NCBI RefSeq assembly: GCF_910596095.1
Contig: NC_056552.1
Span: 10,645,111-10,709,110 of the forward strand
Source of the DNA: Thunnus maccoyii
Lineage: Eukaryota > Chordata > Actinopteri > Scombriformes > Scombridae
Length of the DNA: 64,000 nt
Reading direction: 5' to 3'
Part shown: one piece after another, positions 1-14,600 of the stretch
Layout: every line of letters starts with the position of its first letter
How positions within the stretch are numbered: position 1 is the first letter of the stretch
Position numbers and translations under genes: made by a program
Notes under the pieces: generated by a model
What the model was told of the DNA's origin: nothing
What the model saw: only the letters and a program-made list of their open reading frames with translations
Databases searched by the model: none

Positions 1-2667
1 GACAACGGCACAATGCACATTTATCCCCCTGACAGTAATAGAGGGAGAATAAAATAACAAAGAAAAAGGCTCATATTGATGATTTATGCCAGCATTAAAA
101 AATGGTTTAATTCTCCTACAGTTTTTTCAAGGTATTTTAATATGTGTTATCTGATCAAAATGTGATTTGCATTTGTTTAAGATACTAAGTCCATACCCCT
201 CCTAAGACAGCAAGAGATGTCACGAGATGAGTTAGAAAGGAAAACATCTCTACTAAGTGAAGACAGATGGATCGTGCAAGGGAGGTGGTCGAATATGATA
301 ATCCCTCAGGTGATTAAAAAGTGATAACACATAGAAGGATGATTTCAAAAATCGTCGCTTGTAGCATGAGCGCTTTTAACAAATTGTCGCTTTGCAGGAG
401 CAAAAAGAATGTACCCCCATAAGTGAGAATAAAAAGTCAGATTTGCTGAACTTTGTGGCATGCAAGCAAGCTCACTTCAGCATGTTACACGGGGGCACCG
501 AGGTGTACTGCTGCTGCTTTGATAAGCTGTGATGTGCCCTGCATGAGGGTCTTAAGATAAAGAGGCGTGCTGGCAGAGTGCCCCTGGATGATGAGAGTCA
601 GATGGGGTAGAGAAAGGTAGAGAGATATGATGCTGACAGGGACTGCACGTCAACAACATGGGTTCCTGCTTATCTCCATTGTCACAAGACAAAAATATGA
701 CTGTCCAGGATGTTTGAGTTGAACACAACATGAAGTGGCGTATTGGAGAATGTCTTCCATGACTGAAACAGAATTTTGAGGGGCAGAACATAATATTGGG
801 CTGGATCATTTCTGAAGTGGACTATAGCGAATATGGATTTAAAGAACTGAAAACAGCCATCCTAAACTAAATTGTGAAGTTTGTTTGAGGATGTAGGTTC
901 GTTCTTGATCTTTTGAAACAGTACTTAATACCACTCATACTATGTATGAAGAGAGTGTAATTCATCTTCTTCCACACTTCAGCAAACTCTATTTGCAGAC
1001 TGACTGTGAGATGTGGCTGAAAGCTGTGAGGCTAGAAAGTGGATCTTTTTTCCTACGTTTTCTTCACCATATAAATTGTAGAAAAGCATTGGCCTCCTTT
1101 GCCACCTAAATTTCCCCAATATCGAAGCAGCAGTGGTGTTCAGAACAGGACCTGAGGGAAGAAGTGGAGGAAGAATATTCTGTCTTTTTTTTTTTCTTTA
1201 CAAAGAAATCAATGTTTTCCATTTGACAGAAAGAAAGAAATGTATTTTTGGTTTTATGAATACAATGAAACATTTAATTGTGTGTTGTAAATTCACATCT
1301 ATAGCTCTAACTCGTTTCATTCAATTCAAGTACAGGGATGTTCTTCATTAAGTTCACTGAACATAGAGTTCATATGTCTATCTCCTCTCCAGTGGCCTCC
1401 AAGAGACTTGGTAATCACTATAGGGTACATTTAGAGCACACTTGCCCATCCTGGCTTATCTATGGAGAGGCAGATAAGAGCAGAGAGGACCTAGGCTGCC
1501 AAGCCAGCAAGGATAAAGAGGCTCAGGTTGAAAGATGGCCATGGTGTGAAGGCAAAACACTTAGCCAGCAGGATAGTATAGGATCTGCGTGTGTGTGACT
1601 GGATGAAGTGAGCTTGTGTGCATTGCTGTGTGTGTATGTGTGTATGTGCACATTAAACAGAACCTAGTTTCACATGCTGTGAAAGTCGTTTCAAATCTGA
1701 CTTGGTGCCCAAACACACAACACGAGAGCAGCTTGGCAAGAGCTGCTCCATGGCCAGATGCCATCTTCGTCACACATTTGGAAGTACCCCGAATCATCAA
1801 TCTCCATACTTGCTCTTTTTTTAATATGAAGATATTTTAGTTTTCTCCATTTTTGAATAAATTTAAACTACTTTTTTTTATTAGTTATTCACTTTTCTGC
1901 TAATATTTTTTATTATTGTTTATTATTTTTTCGCTGATCTTCTATGTTTTTAAAAAAAATCTATATTCTGGCTCACGTTTTTTCTTTGAAATCTGCTCTA
2001 AGTGCCCTATATGAAGAGCTATATATGCAAAAAATTTGTATTTTAAAAGATTTTTGTGCAAACCAGTTTCCTTCTATTAGGACATCTTCATATCCCCACC
2101 AACCCATCCCCCACTGTAGAGATGTCACATAAATCTATACTTCACATGCTCTTTGTTTTGGGAAGGAAGAGCAGGGGGGTGCAAATATTTTATTCTGTGT
2201 ACTGCTAACAGTGCAGGAAGCGCTGCCCAAAAACTGATTTAGTAGTTAATAAGCTGGTTCCTGTGGAGTGTTATCGGAGGTCCGTGTGACCTTAGCGGCT
2301 CTTACTGGGTCAGACGTGGAGTGCAGCTGATTGCTTTGTGCTGATTCTCATTTCTGCCGCCTTTTGTGTGGAGTGTAGTTCAGGTGAAAAGCCGTATTGA
2401 GTGCCCACCTACTAAACTTCGGCTGCTCTTTCCAGAAATCTGTGGATAAGTGCGTCCTCCTAATGTCCTTCTTCTTCTCTCTCTCACTCTCTCCTCCTCC
2501 TCCTCCTCATCTCTTTCCATCTCTTGGTTTATCACTTTGTCATTTCCACACTCCATTCCCTCTCCCATTTACTGCCCTTTCTTGCACTCTTTTGACCTTT
2601 CCTCTATATTTTTTCTCCTTTACACCCACCTATCCCCTGTCCACTTCCTTTTGTTCCCCCATTGCAG
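1..2667 (+). other. adam12: adam12 intron upstream of the first exon in the window
   Basis: No coding exon could be supported here. The stretch ends in a long pyrimidine tract (about 2465-2665) and an acceptor whose AG is at 2666-2667, so it is read as the 3' part of a large adam12 intron. It holds AT-rich sequence, a degenerate TG-rich run near 1613-1650 and short open frames without recognisable domains. The exons for the ADAM12 signal peptide and prodomain, including the cysteine switch, should lie to the left of this window. Confidence 0.75.
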
Positions 2668-5600
2668 CATAAACGCCACATCCAGACTACAACCAAGTAC
2701 GTGGAGCTGATCATCGTGGCTGACAACAGAGAGGTAAGCAGAGGTCACACAGTCTTGACCTCTATACCCTCTTCCATCAAATCCCACAGGAAAGAGTCTC
2801 AGAGGTCACATACTTAGCTGCCCTTCCATCCCGTTGAGACACAGATAAGATGGCTCCACCACTGCCTTGTTGTCGCGTCTGATGTGTTCACTTGCTCATC
2901 CATTTTGCTACCCCAGTTCCAGCTACATCCTTCTGCATACTGCATTTGACCACTTGACTTACAAATGAGACTATTCCTTTATGTGCGCTTAAGATCTTAA
3001 AGAAGAAAGTGCGAAGAAAGTAAGATGAGACATATAGGTCAATGTCACATGCTTTAGCCAATCCCAGAGAGCCACAGAGACAGAATAAATGCTGGGTATA
3101 AGACAAGGTGGTTGAGGTTATCTCTTTAGCCTAAGCTCCACTGAGGAGCTCTTTGATGATAGCAGCTGCAGCAGAAGCGGCAGTGGAATTAGCATGAAAG
3201 TGATAGTGGCATAACTCCAGGACACCCTGTGAAGAAATTTCTAGAGCTGACACAATGTTAATATGTCCCAAATAATGTCTTTGGTGATAATAAACATTCA
3301 AGAGCATGGATCACCTCTCTCTCCCCTTGCTTTATTCTTCCTGGTCGTGTTGTTCAGTTTCAGAAGCAAGGGAAGGACATGGAGAAGGTCAAGCAGCGGC
3401 TGGCTGAGATCGCCAATTACGTGGACAAGGTAACAATCAAATCAACAGAGGGAATGTGGTGTTGGAATGTGATTTATTAGAGGTCACATCAAGCCTGGTG
3501 AGAATTAACCGACCTGCGAGCAGAAGCTGATTGGATTATGAATGGATGATCAATTCCATAACTCGGCAGAGAAATGTTGTGAAAAGGCAGATGTAATAAA
3601 ACGTGCCGTGGGTGGCGGTTTAATAAAACAGAAGGCAAAGATGATTTATTCATATAGAAAGTCATACAGTGATTAATGTTTAAGGATTTGTTCAGAGCCA
3701 CATTTTAAGTGATTACTTTATAGCATTTGTCTTTTAATAGGTAATGTACTGTGAAAAAAAAATTGGTAAAAGAAAATTTAGGGGAGACAGATGAGTCATT
3801 AACGTAAAACCACATCCCTCCCTCCCTCTCCTTCCTTCTCTGCACTATCAGTTCTACAGGGCTCTGAATATTCGTGTGGCTCTGGTGGGCCTGGAGGTGT
3901 GGAGCGATATAGACAAGTGCCCCATCACCCAGGACCCTTTCACCACCTTGCATGAGTTCCTAGACTGGAGGAAGGTCAAGCTGCTGCCTCAGAAGCCTCA
4001 TGACAATGCTCAGCTTATCAGGTAGAGCTGTTACTGTAGCGCATAGTTGTGTTCAAAAAGGACATATTCACTGTTTGAAAAGTGTGATTTTACTCCAAAA
4101 TTATTGAGAGCGCAAAATTAGAGAAAATTATATAGTAGTCATTGGAGCAGTCTTTGGGTCTTATTTATTCCAAGCAAAATTTAATATGCTGTTTTTGTAG
4201 TATGACTGCTATTTCCTGTTCTTCTTGAGCTGCCCTCAGAGGTACCCTGCAGTGTGGATTTTTAATAACCAACAGACAGTTTTGTTTCACCAAAACAAAT
4301 TAAATTTCCTACCTCGTAAAACGTTTGCAAAACATTTTTTGAATCAGTCATAGCCATTGGCATGTTGTGAAAGCCTCATGAGGTGCTAACAAAATGCTGA
4401 CAGCTGACAAAATAACGCTCACAAAATACTCATTTGAATGTTAAACAAAGCAATGAGATGCTTCCAGTCGATGTAAGAACATTCTAAAAACATGAGCTTT
4501 GAAATACCAACCTAATACAAGTGTCCACCGTACATTTGTATTACCTGCCGTCTGCAGTCGTCAAAACTTTGCTCTACAGCACTGCTAGTGGTCAAAAAAC
4601 TCTCCAGCATGCCTTTAATGACTGTTAAAGTGTGAACACATACTGTATGTTAATAATGTGATGTCCTCTGTTTTCTCCCACTTAGTGGGGTGTATTTCCA
4701 GGGCACCACCATTGGCATGGCACCCATCATGAGTATGTGCACAGCAGAGCAGTCAGGAGGAATCGTCATGGTACGTTGTGCTGAAGAATATAAACATGCT
4801 GAAATATCTGTAATCCATCCTGAAGTAAAGGACAAAGAACTTCTTCCTGCCCTCCGCTCTTTTCCTTGGTCTCTACCTCCCTTCTATGTGACATAATACT
4901 CTCATATTTCTCCCCTGAGTCTCTTGTGTAAGGGTTGAGCTAAGGATTCCAGGGTAGATATTAAATTGTATTAACTTCAGGGCAGACACATCATTGAGTC
5001 TTTTTTTTCCAGCAAGGCCAATTGGAGGGTATCCTTAGTACCCTCCGCTTGCTGATAAATCAGAGCGTGTATCGATTACATGTGTGGAAACCGATACTTC
5101 TTAATGAGGCGCAACAAATGAGTAAATTTAAGGGTGTACGCACAACATATCGGAGCCTGAACGAAAACGCAGGGGCACGTCGTAAATGTTCACCCATTAC
5201 CGAACTGCAATTCTAGACTATGTGCACAAGTCATGTTGTATTAACGCAAGTCATGCCATTATTTTATACTCTCTGTCTCTGAGTGGCTGTTTGATTTGGG
5301 GCCTGGTTGGCTGGTGGTAAGGTTTACAGCTAGTCCCCAGATGGTTCTTCACTCTTGCCCTCCCAGATGGCCAAAATGGGGACTCGGTCATTATGATAGA
5401 GCTCTATATACACACATATACATCACATCACAGACATACAGAATTTGTCTTCAGTCGACTCTTCTGCTGGGAAAATCACGACCCTGTTGTCGCAGTTGTC
5501 TCCCTTCATTTACAGAGTACCTTTGAGCTCATTAGGTGACTTCCCCTATGGGTCTCATTGTTATTTTTCTAGGCAGTTAAATCTTAAACATCCATTCTCA

Positions 5601-8600
5601 AACCATCTGGAATCTCCATTTACCAGCACTGAATGTTACATTGATTTTATTGGTGTGGTGAAACAGAACAGACAGTGGCATGCAGTGCCCTCTTGAGCTC
5701 CTCAACCTCATCAGTCAGTGAAGGTGTCTCAGTTTTTCCAGTAAACAGAATCAGGGTTTTTTTATTTTTTTTAGCACAAATCCTGGGTTTGCAGTTGGAG
5801 CGCAGCATGTGCTGTCAGCTGATGACTGTTACTTTCAAAAGCCCCCAGCAGGGCAGTTCATCAGTCTAAGCTCAAGTTGCATAGCACTACTGAATAATGC
5901 ACAGTGACGGAAGTCTCTAGAGGCAAGGTGCCCTGACGCACAGCTATGTATCCATGAAAAGCTGATAGCCGCAGTAACTTCATTATTTATCTGGCCTCTT
6001 CATGTGTTCATGTTGTACACACGTTGCAGGAAACCTTGGTACCTCAGCCAACAGCAGCTTTCACTCTGTGTGTCACTGTAGCTTAATCTTCCCAGTGCAT
6101 CCTATAATAATGTCAGTTTTTAATTTCTGTTATGTTTGCCTGATCGGCTGGGTGATTCTCAAGCCGTGCTTTGTGAGTTTTCTACTGTCTTTCAACCTTT
6201 TTGTGAGTTTTGCTCAGAAGAGGCTCATATTTGTTAGAATAGAGCGGCACATCTGGCTCGGTTAAAGTTTGTCGAGCAAGCTGAAGGTGACAGCCTGCAT
6301 TCTGCTGTTTCATTACTCATTTCAGTGCCACAACGTCGAGCAGTGGAAACGCTCTGATAAGCGCAGATCCAACAGCATTGTTTGTTTAATCTTGGCAATA
6401 TGCAATTACACTCACTTGTTTTGAGTAATGTTTCTCCAGTGGGTCCTGTGGGGAACAACAATTTGGCTAGCATAAAATTTTTTATTATTTGTTATTTTCC
6501 TCTGAGTATGTGACCAGAAATGTCTGTTTATAATTAGCAGTTGTTTGCTGCAATAGAGCTGTAAACTGAACACATTTTACTGTAGGATGTTGCTTTTACC
6601 ATCGTATTTAGTCTAGAAATATACTGGATAGAAACCAGACTGATAAAGTAAAGAAGTCTTGGATTAAGTATTGGTGAAATGAAATGGAAAGTTCAATATC
6701 TGCGTGAATTATCTTTTCTTTAGGACCATTCTGACAACCCCCTGGGTGCCGCAGTCACTCTGGCCCACGAGCTCGGACACAACTTTGGAATGAACCATGA
6801 CACACCCGAAAGGGGGTGTGGCTGCAGGGTGACAGTGGATCGAGGAGGCTGCATCATGACTCCCTCCACTGGGTGAGTCACAGTGTTTATCTTGACTATT
6901 AAGAGTCAATAGATCTACAAGATTGCTGACTCCTTACTTCTTATCGCCATATCCAAGACTGTGGGAGTTATTTGGCTTTCATAAGCCCCAGGACAATCGC
7001 TATAATTCGCTGCTTCAGTGCTCTCCAGTGCTCTCCAGTGCTCTCCAGCGAGGCCCCTTTTGGTTCAGCTTTACAAATAACTCCAAAACCATCCAAAATG
7101 CATTATCATGATATCAAGCCATCATTAACTTTGCATTAATTTTGTCTCTTGTTTAACACAATGTGTGTTGCTCAAAAAAAGCACAGATTGTGATCATATG
7201 TAAATATTATTCCACATGCTCACCATTTCTAATTTAATGTCTGTTGAGCAGTAAGCAAATGATGCCGATGAACTGTTGGGCCGTTGGGTTTATGGCAGAT
7301 CCGACAGCTGTGCTGATGCCCTGCGGCAATATGACTCATTCTGAATGGAAAGCCAATGGTTCAGTCACAGTGCACGGCCAAAGCAGTACAGTTTTACTTA
7401 TTCCCTTATATCCCAAATGTAGTTGCTCTCTAAAAGACTTAACAAAAGGGCTTTTTGCAGAAAGCATTACACATGTGGGACCAAAAACTCGCTGTAGCCT
7501 GAGTGTGTGAGTATGTAATTGCATGTTTGTCAAACTTGAATGTATCATAATAACAAAAACTAAGTCTGTACACCTTATTGCATAATAAGGACTACTAATA
7601 CTAATAAGTAATCAAGACAGGGATGAAGTTAATGGCTCACTATGCCTAAAATTGTCTAGTAGACCAAGTGGTAGGACAGGGATGTTCTGGGTGGAAACAC
7701 TGGGTATCATTTCTAACCAAGGTCTAGTGGTCTGTGGGAGCCCCAGAGTGGTGTTTATGCTGGAAACATCCCTCTGTATTTAGTTTGGATCAGACCCATG
7801 AAAAACAAGGTAATGCTATTCTTGATTATAGACTCATAAAACAACACAGCAGTAAGATGTAGATTTATATTTAGCCCTCACTGAGGGTATCCCTGGTCAA
7901 GGACTTGTCCAAAAATGGCAACACAATGAGCAAAAATGAAAAAAAACCCAAGAAACTCTGGTGAAGTAGAAATAAAATAGTTTTGTCTCTCCATCTTTCT
8001 TATACACCGTTTCTTTCTGACTCTCTCCTTTTCCTCCACATTCACAGCCAGTTAGAGTGATGCTATTCTTTGACATATATGCAACTTTAATGTAGGGAAA
8101 TCTCTCTGCAGCTTCAAATAAATAGTTAACTACCTCTGAAAACTACTATACAGTTTTTATGTAGCAAGAACTTATCACCTGTCCCTTAAAATATCTAACT
8201 CTGAAGTCGTTCCTACGGAGCAGAGACGAACCTTTCTAAATATGAAAAAATGCTTGTACCAAAGATAGACTAGTGAGAGATAAAATAAGACATGAATATT
8301 TTCTTTTTTTGTTCTGCTCTCCTCAGAGACTGTTTTTTTTCATTCCAGCTGACAAAAGAAAGTAATGATCTAGTCCTTGGTTTCAATATAATCCCCTCTA
8401 CACCTCCTTATTGCTCCATATTGCTACTCTGTTGTTTAATCCAGGATTAGGGAAGCAATGTATTTAAATAAGGATGTTTAGGAACTCTATCTTACCACAG
8501 TCTACTTCCTCAGTTAATTCCAGGTCAGCACCATATACTCAGCCTGAGGCAGTGCTGCATCTCCCATGGGTCTAGCTCAAGCCCCTTGCAGTTCCATGCT

Positions 8601-11600
8601 TTAAAATGCCATGTGGCCACACACATTAGCTCTGTTGCAATCACCTGAATGTTGTTCATCACCCGGCAGCTACATATTTACATAGTTATTTGTTTATAGC
8701 ATTGACTGCCATGTTTTTCTAGGCAAGCAACAGCTCTTTTCAAAGCGCAATGTGATTATACAGAAAGCCTCTTCACAGGACCAGGACTTGAATGAGTTGG
8801 TACAAAAGCCCTACTGATTGCCAGCACCCTGCATTCAATAAGTGAAAGTACTGGCAAAACTCACCCACTCTCAGTCAGTGAGGAGTCCTGTCGTTTTGTT
8901 TCTGTTGTTTGATTCATGTTTTGTTCGTTTTAATCAAATAGAGTACAGAAATTTCTTCTGATATGTATAGACAGATGCCCATCATGCTCTCCTGGCTTTG
9001 CTGCCGGGCCAGGAACAGAGCAGAGGAGATAATGAAATCCAGTTCATCATTATTATGCGGGGTGAAGGGTTTGGGGTTGGTAGCGGGGGGGCGGTAAAAC
9101 TGCAAGCTGTCCCGGTGCCAGCCTCACATCTGCACAGAGTACTGCTTGTTTCCTGCTCACACTGGTCACGGCCAATTGTCGCGTCCCCCTCTCCATCCAG
9201 CTCTCTATCCCTCCATTAACTCTAAATGAGAACAGCCTGGTGTCTCTCATCCTTTGAGATTATATCTCCTTAAAACACACAGACAGAGCGACTGAGCTGC
9301 TGGTGGCTACTCAGTGGACACAGGAACACATGCATGTGCACAAACATGAAAAATCCATCGCTCCCTGAGACTGAAACAGGTTCTATGCTTGGTTACCTTC
9401 TCTTCATTTTCATTGTACTGTTTTTTGGTTTGATGGTCAGCTTTAAAACTTTATTTGCTATTTTTGCCCGGTCCGCTTGCATAGTTCTTTCATCAACAAA
9501 GTGTGGCTGTCTACCGCCATTGGTGCATATTATGAGCCGGGTAGAGGCATGTGAGCCCAACCACTAGTTCTAGTTTCAAAGTGAAGTAAAAAAAAAAAAA
9601 GCACAATTCTTCCTCATGGCGTGCACATGAATTGTCTTCCTGTCAGGGTAAAAATTGTACTCTGATTGATCCACAATTCAGCTAAAACTGAACTTGGGAA
9701 CAGTTTCTCAGTTTCAAGAGTGTCAGAAAAAACATTTCATAATACCACATTTTTTTATGTAAAAACAGCTCCAAGATTTGGATAAACTGCCATTGTGAAA
9801 ACTCTCAAAATTATTCTCCAAAATCATGTTATGAAGCAGGTTTCAAGATTACTTACTTTGTAATGCAAAATAGTTTAATTAGTTATAAAGTCATACTTTT
9901 GTCATCAGTTCTATGATATATGATATGTATATCATATGGACTATATGTTCCTATAAATTAAATACAAATAAATACAGTCACTGGCCATCTAAATCATTCA
10001 TGAAAGCTAAGATGGTGATTGACAGCCAGACTCCAGAATGTCTTATTCAGCAGGTTTCATTCACTCATGGGTCAGACTCTGAGTAAGATGATGACTGGAG
10101 CTTGGGATTACTGTCAGACCGAGATTGATGTATCTCCCCTGTCATAAAATAATCAGGAATCACAGAAAGTGAGTCAAAGTCCAAGACAAGCCATGGAAAT
10201 GTGACCTGTGCCCGGCTGAAGAACAGGAACTCTCCAGTATGCCTTTTTTTAATTGGGTCCATTGGGAAATCAATGTGAAAATGCTCTTCAGTATCTACAA
10301 CGTAGGCCAGACTGCCAGGCACCAAAGGCCACAACAGATCATATCACCTAATGTCATCGCCCAGAGCTCAGGCTCTACATGCACAAAGGAAGCCGTAAAA
10401 TTGTTATTAAATGTGTAGTGAAGCGACTGTGGTTTTGAATTACTTCAGCAAGTTTGAAATATTTGTCAGAGTGACATAAACCGGCTGTGCAGGATGTGCT
10501 GGATGGGTTTCCCGGTTCTCCTCTGTGATCTGAACCACAGGGACAGACAGAGGAGGAGGAGAGAGCCCTGGCCAGCTAATTTGGGTTAAAGGGTTCTATG
10601 TATTTTAATGTGATAGTTTGCCGTTAGAGTGATCTAAGACACAATCTTCCAGGGCCATGCAACATTTTAACAAGAAATGTGTAATTTTGTTCGCCACTGA
10701 AGGCAAAATGCACTGAGAGCTCCCAATAAAACTAACCTAATAGAGCAACCTTTTGATCTGTGTTTTGTGATCCAATTTCTGTAAGGGTTTTGGATGTGCA
10801 TGTGCTACACTCCTAATGCGTTTAATTTTGTTAATTATCCACTTACTGTAATTGTACTTGAGTGACATCAAGAAATGCAGGAACTATAAAACTTGAAAAA
10901 AAAGAATTTCTGTCAACGGAATAGTAGAGACAGAGGAAAAGCAACAGAGCTAATAGGAAAGTGTTCAGTTTAGTTCATGAACTTTCAGGGATTCCACTTA
11001 ATCCATTGTTATTGTCTACACTGATCACTCCTTTTCTACATCTCCACAAAAATATGGGTTACCTGCCACAATTCATCTGGGTTTGAAAGCCTTCCACTCT
11101 GTAGTGTTATCACAGTGTGGGGCTTTAGGGGCCTGTAATAGATCTGGGAATGATTCCTTATCAACAGACCTCCTACAGATCCATTAAAGTCTTGTTTGGC
11201 CATTGCTGCAGCTTAGTTGCAATGATTGCTTTGTACTCTCTACCAACCATCAACTGCAGTACCTCTGGAGCTTAGGAGCCAACTGTCAAACACTGTGTCG
11301 AGTGTAGGTTAGAAATGAACAAAAGAACAGAGAACAGAGAAGAATTGATCCCGTAATGGAACTGGAGCACAACCAGGTGGAAAACAATGCAGCAGTACAG
11401 AACAGAACAAAAAGAGGTCTTAGAGACCAGGTAGAGCTTAACACAGCTAATCCTTTGTAAAGCCAGAACGGGACAAGAAAAAGCTCAAAGGTGAGAGTCA
11501 CTGGGTCTTTTCTTTTGAGGTGCTGGCCCAGACTTCCATGTGATGAGGGATTGCCTAGAGTGTCCTTAGTCTGCCACGAGCCCCAAATGTGCCCACCGTG

Positions 11601-14600
11601 ACTGGCCCTGGCACTGCTTTACTAGCCCTGGGGACTGCAGCTGCTAAATGCTATCCACTGTAATTCATCTGTGCGTCTGCCTTTTCACAACCATTATTCC
11701 TCTTCCCACCCCTTGACTGTTGCAGGGTAGACCAATTATTTCTGTATTGCCTCTCATAAAGAACAGCTGGATCCTGAGCTGCTCATGTATCTCAGGGTTA
11801 CAGAAAAAAATAAAAAAAACCCAGGGATGTGAGTGTTTGTCATGCATTGCATGGGCTGGAAACTGAATAGCAGGGCTGAGTTCATGGAAATTGAATGAAT
11901 GCGGCAAAAGGGGGGTTGCATCTTGGCAATTTTGGCCCAGACTTTGGGGGCAAAGAGGAAATCAACAACAGCAGTTGCTAAGGAAGTAGCCTGCCTGTTG
12001 AACAGCAATCTTGACAGCTGTTCATCATAGCAGGATCCCTGGAGGAGCTCAGAGAGGAGGAGTGGAAAAAGGGGGGGGGGCAATTATGGCTGTTATTACA
12101 GCTTTCCTTGTTTCTCTTTCCTTTCAACATTTCATTACAAATCCACTCTGATCTTTTTCTTTAATACTTAGAATATCTAGAGATCAGCTTCGAGGTACCC
12201 CCACTTTCACCTAACACAACCTCCGGATAGTATTGACGTTAGAGAGCAGCAGGCTGTGTGTTTGGGGGAGGGGGGGTCAACAGCAGGAGCTGAAGTAAGC
12301 CGCCTCCACACATGATGGAAATCAAAGGCAAGTCGAGAATGAGGTCATGTCAAAACATTCACAGTGTCATGACATATTTAGAGCCGTATTAGATGTGAAA
12401 CCCAATCAGACAAAAACACAGTTTGAAAGAGTTGTTGACATTGAGCTACATAGAAATGCCTCCTTCTCGGGAATGAAAAAGTGGTTATTTTACGGTTTAT
12501 ATTTCAGTACAGCCAATGAATCTGAGTTCAAGGCTCAGTCTTCATCTCCATCTCATTTAAACTCATGTATTGCTCATATAAACACCTTTGTGAGCAGCGT
12601 TTATCAGACTGTCAAGGACCATTATAAGACTGTGTTACCCCTTGATGCCACATCAGCTCATGTTCCATATTAATTGGTCCCTATACACACAAGCTTCTCT
12701 TTTCATTATTAAGGCTTAAAATATGCTTATTGAAAGATTTATAGATATTGCCAGTTGTGCTACAGCCATGACATGTTTGCTGCCATTTCAACACTGTCAC
12801 TCTCCTGACCAGAAACACTTCACAAGCTAACCAACCAATTTCCCTTGCTGCCATTTTGGAAAATGCATTATACACTGGATATATGGAATGTATTTGATCA
12901 ACTCTGTAGACAGTTTGCTTATTTGGACTTTTCTCGCTGTTCTGAATTTTAAGTTAATGTAAAACGGACACATTTTCAAATCATCAACAAATCATTAAAA
13001 TTAATGTCGGCAAAGGTTTTCGAGCCAACTGGGCATGCAGTCTGACTGCGTCTGCATCTCCTGACATCCAGCTGTTGGGTGGGTTGTGGCTGCTGTTGCT
13101 GGGTGCATACTTGGTCTGTTTATTATCCTCACTTCATCAGAGTTAGCACTCTCACTGCTGTGACAGGAAAAGTCTAACTGGCTCATGCAAAGGAAAGAAA
13201 ATCAACCGTCTACAGGCCCAAACAGGAGAGTGGGTGGCAGAGGTAGTGGAGGTGTAAAGGTACATTTGAGGTGGTACACTTCACAATGTGCGTTTCAAAA
13301 AGTCAAGAGCCTCTTGAGAGAAACATTTGGACATCTAAGTTGACCTGGATCCATTTCTTGTTTCATGCACATCTTTATACACAAAGACAAGTGTGAATAT
13401 TATGTCGAGTCACCCATTTTGGCCTTGTTGTGCTGAATTTATTGTGTGGGTGGAGGTATTAAAAACCTCATAAGACACTTCTTTATCAAGAGCCACAGAG
13501 AGCACAAAATACAATCAGCACGTATTCATGCACATTTCACACATACGCTGTCATCTAAGGCACTATATTATCACAGAAAAGCTCAATAAAACTGCATGAG
13601 GTCTGTAACAAAGCTTTTGGCAGACAGAGCCATGGGCTGTGTGCTTTCCCCATGGAGCAGACCACCCCTTCTGTCCGCTCCAAAAACAATATTAAAAACA
13701 CACCATTCCCTGTTTCTCCCAAATTTATGGGTGTTGCAAGTCTTGCAAAGGAAGTACTTTTTGGTTTGAGTTTTTATGATCCCCTGTCTCATAAAATATA
13801 TCTTATCAGATCTCCCACTCTCTCCATGGAGGGAGAAGTCACCGGGGCTCTGAGCTCTTTGCATGCTGATAGAGCTTTGGAAAGGTTGCTGAGCTCTAGT
13901 GGTTAATTGATTTTGTGATTAGCAGCAATTAGCCCTGATTACATCAGACTGAAGAGGGCCCTTGTGAAGGATCTCAATTGTCTCCCTACTCTCTCTCTGT
14001 TTGTGTCACTCACAAAATATTTCTTTCACTCGCAGGTATCCGTTTCCCACAGTGTTTAGCAGCTGCAGCAAGAAGGATCTGACTGCCAGCTTTGAAAAAG
14101 GTGTGGGGATGTGTCTGTTCAACATGCCTGAGGTCAAAGTGCTCTATGGTGGGCAGAAATGTGGCAACGGCTATGTGGAGGAGGGAGAGGAGTGTGACTG
14201 TGGAGAACTGGAGGTGAGAGTGCTAAAGGTCATGGTAAACAAAGCGTTTTTTATCTCCAGACCTCCTACAATTCTTCAACATTCTTGTGCTATGCCCTTT
14301 CTGCCAAAATTGAAATGTCTTTCCGAACTGCTAACCATAAATAATTGGAAATTATGTTGCCTGCATTTGATAAATGAAATATACATAAGTGCTAGTGAGA
14401 GTTTCTGTAGCTTTCCTGACAGAAACATGGCACAAACCAACATTTCCCAAAGTGAACGCAAACTGTTCGGTTTCGAAAGCTCTCGTAATGCAAACACAGT
14501 CTTCAGAAAATGAGCTTAGAGATATGTGTGTGAATTTATTTATTCAGTGCACTGAAGAGGTGTTTGGGAGGATGCTTGTCTGATCGTGATACAATTCGCT

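Noticed and set aside
11754..12083. 109-codon open frame on the minus strand
   Set aside because: Low-complexity composition without conserved motifs; likely chance.
12347..12673. 108-codon open frame in the long adam12 intron
   Set aside because: No recognisable domain, no flanking splice sites in the right phase, and it lies within the intron of a gene on the same strand.
14001..14513. 170-codon open frame through an adam12 exon
   Set aside because: Only 14036-14213 is exon. A gtgaga donor follows at 14214, and the next exon (16507) continues the disintegrin domain in frame; the rest is chance intron readthrough.
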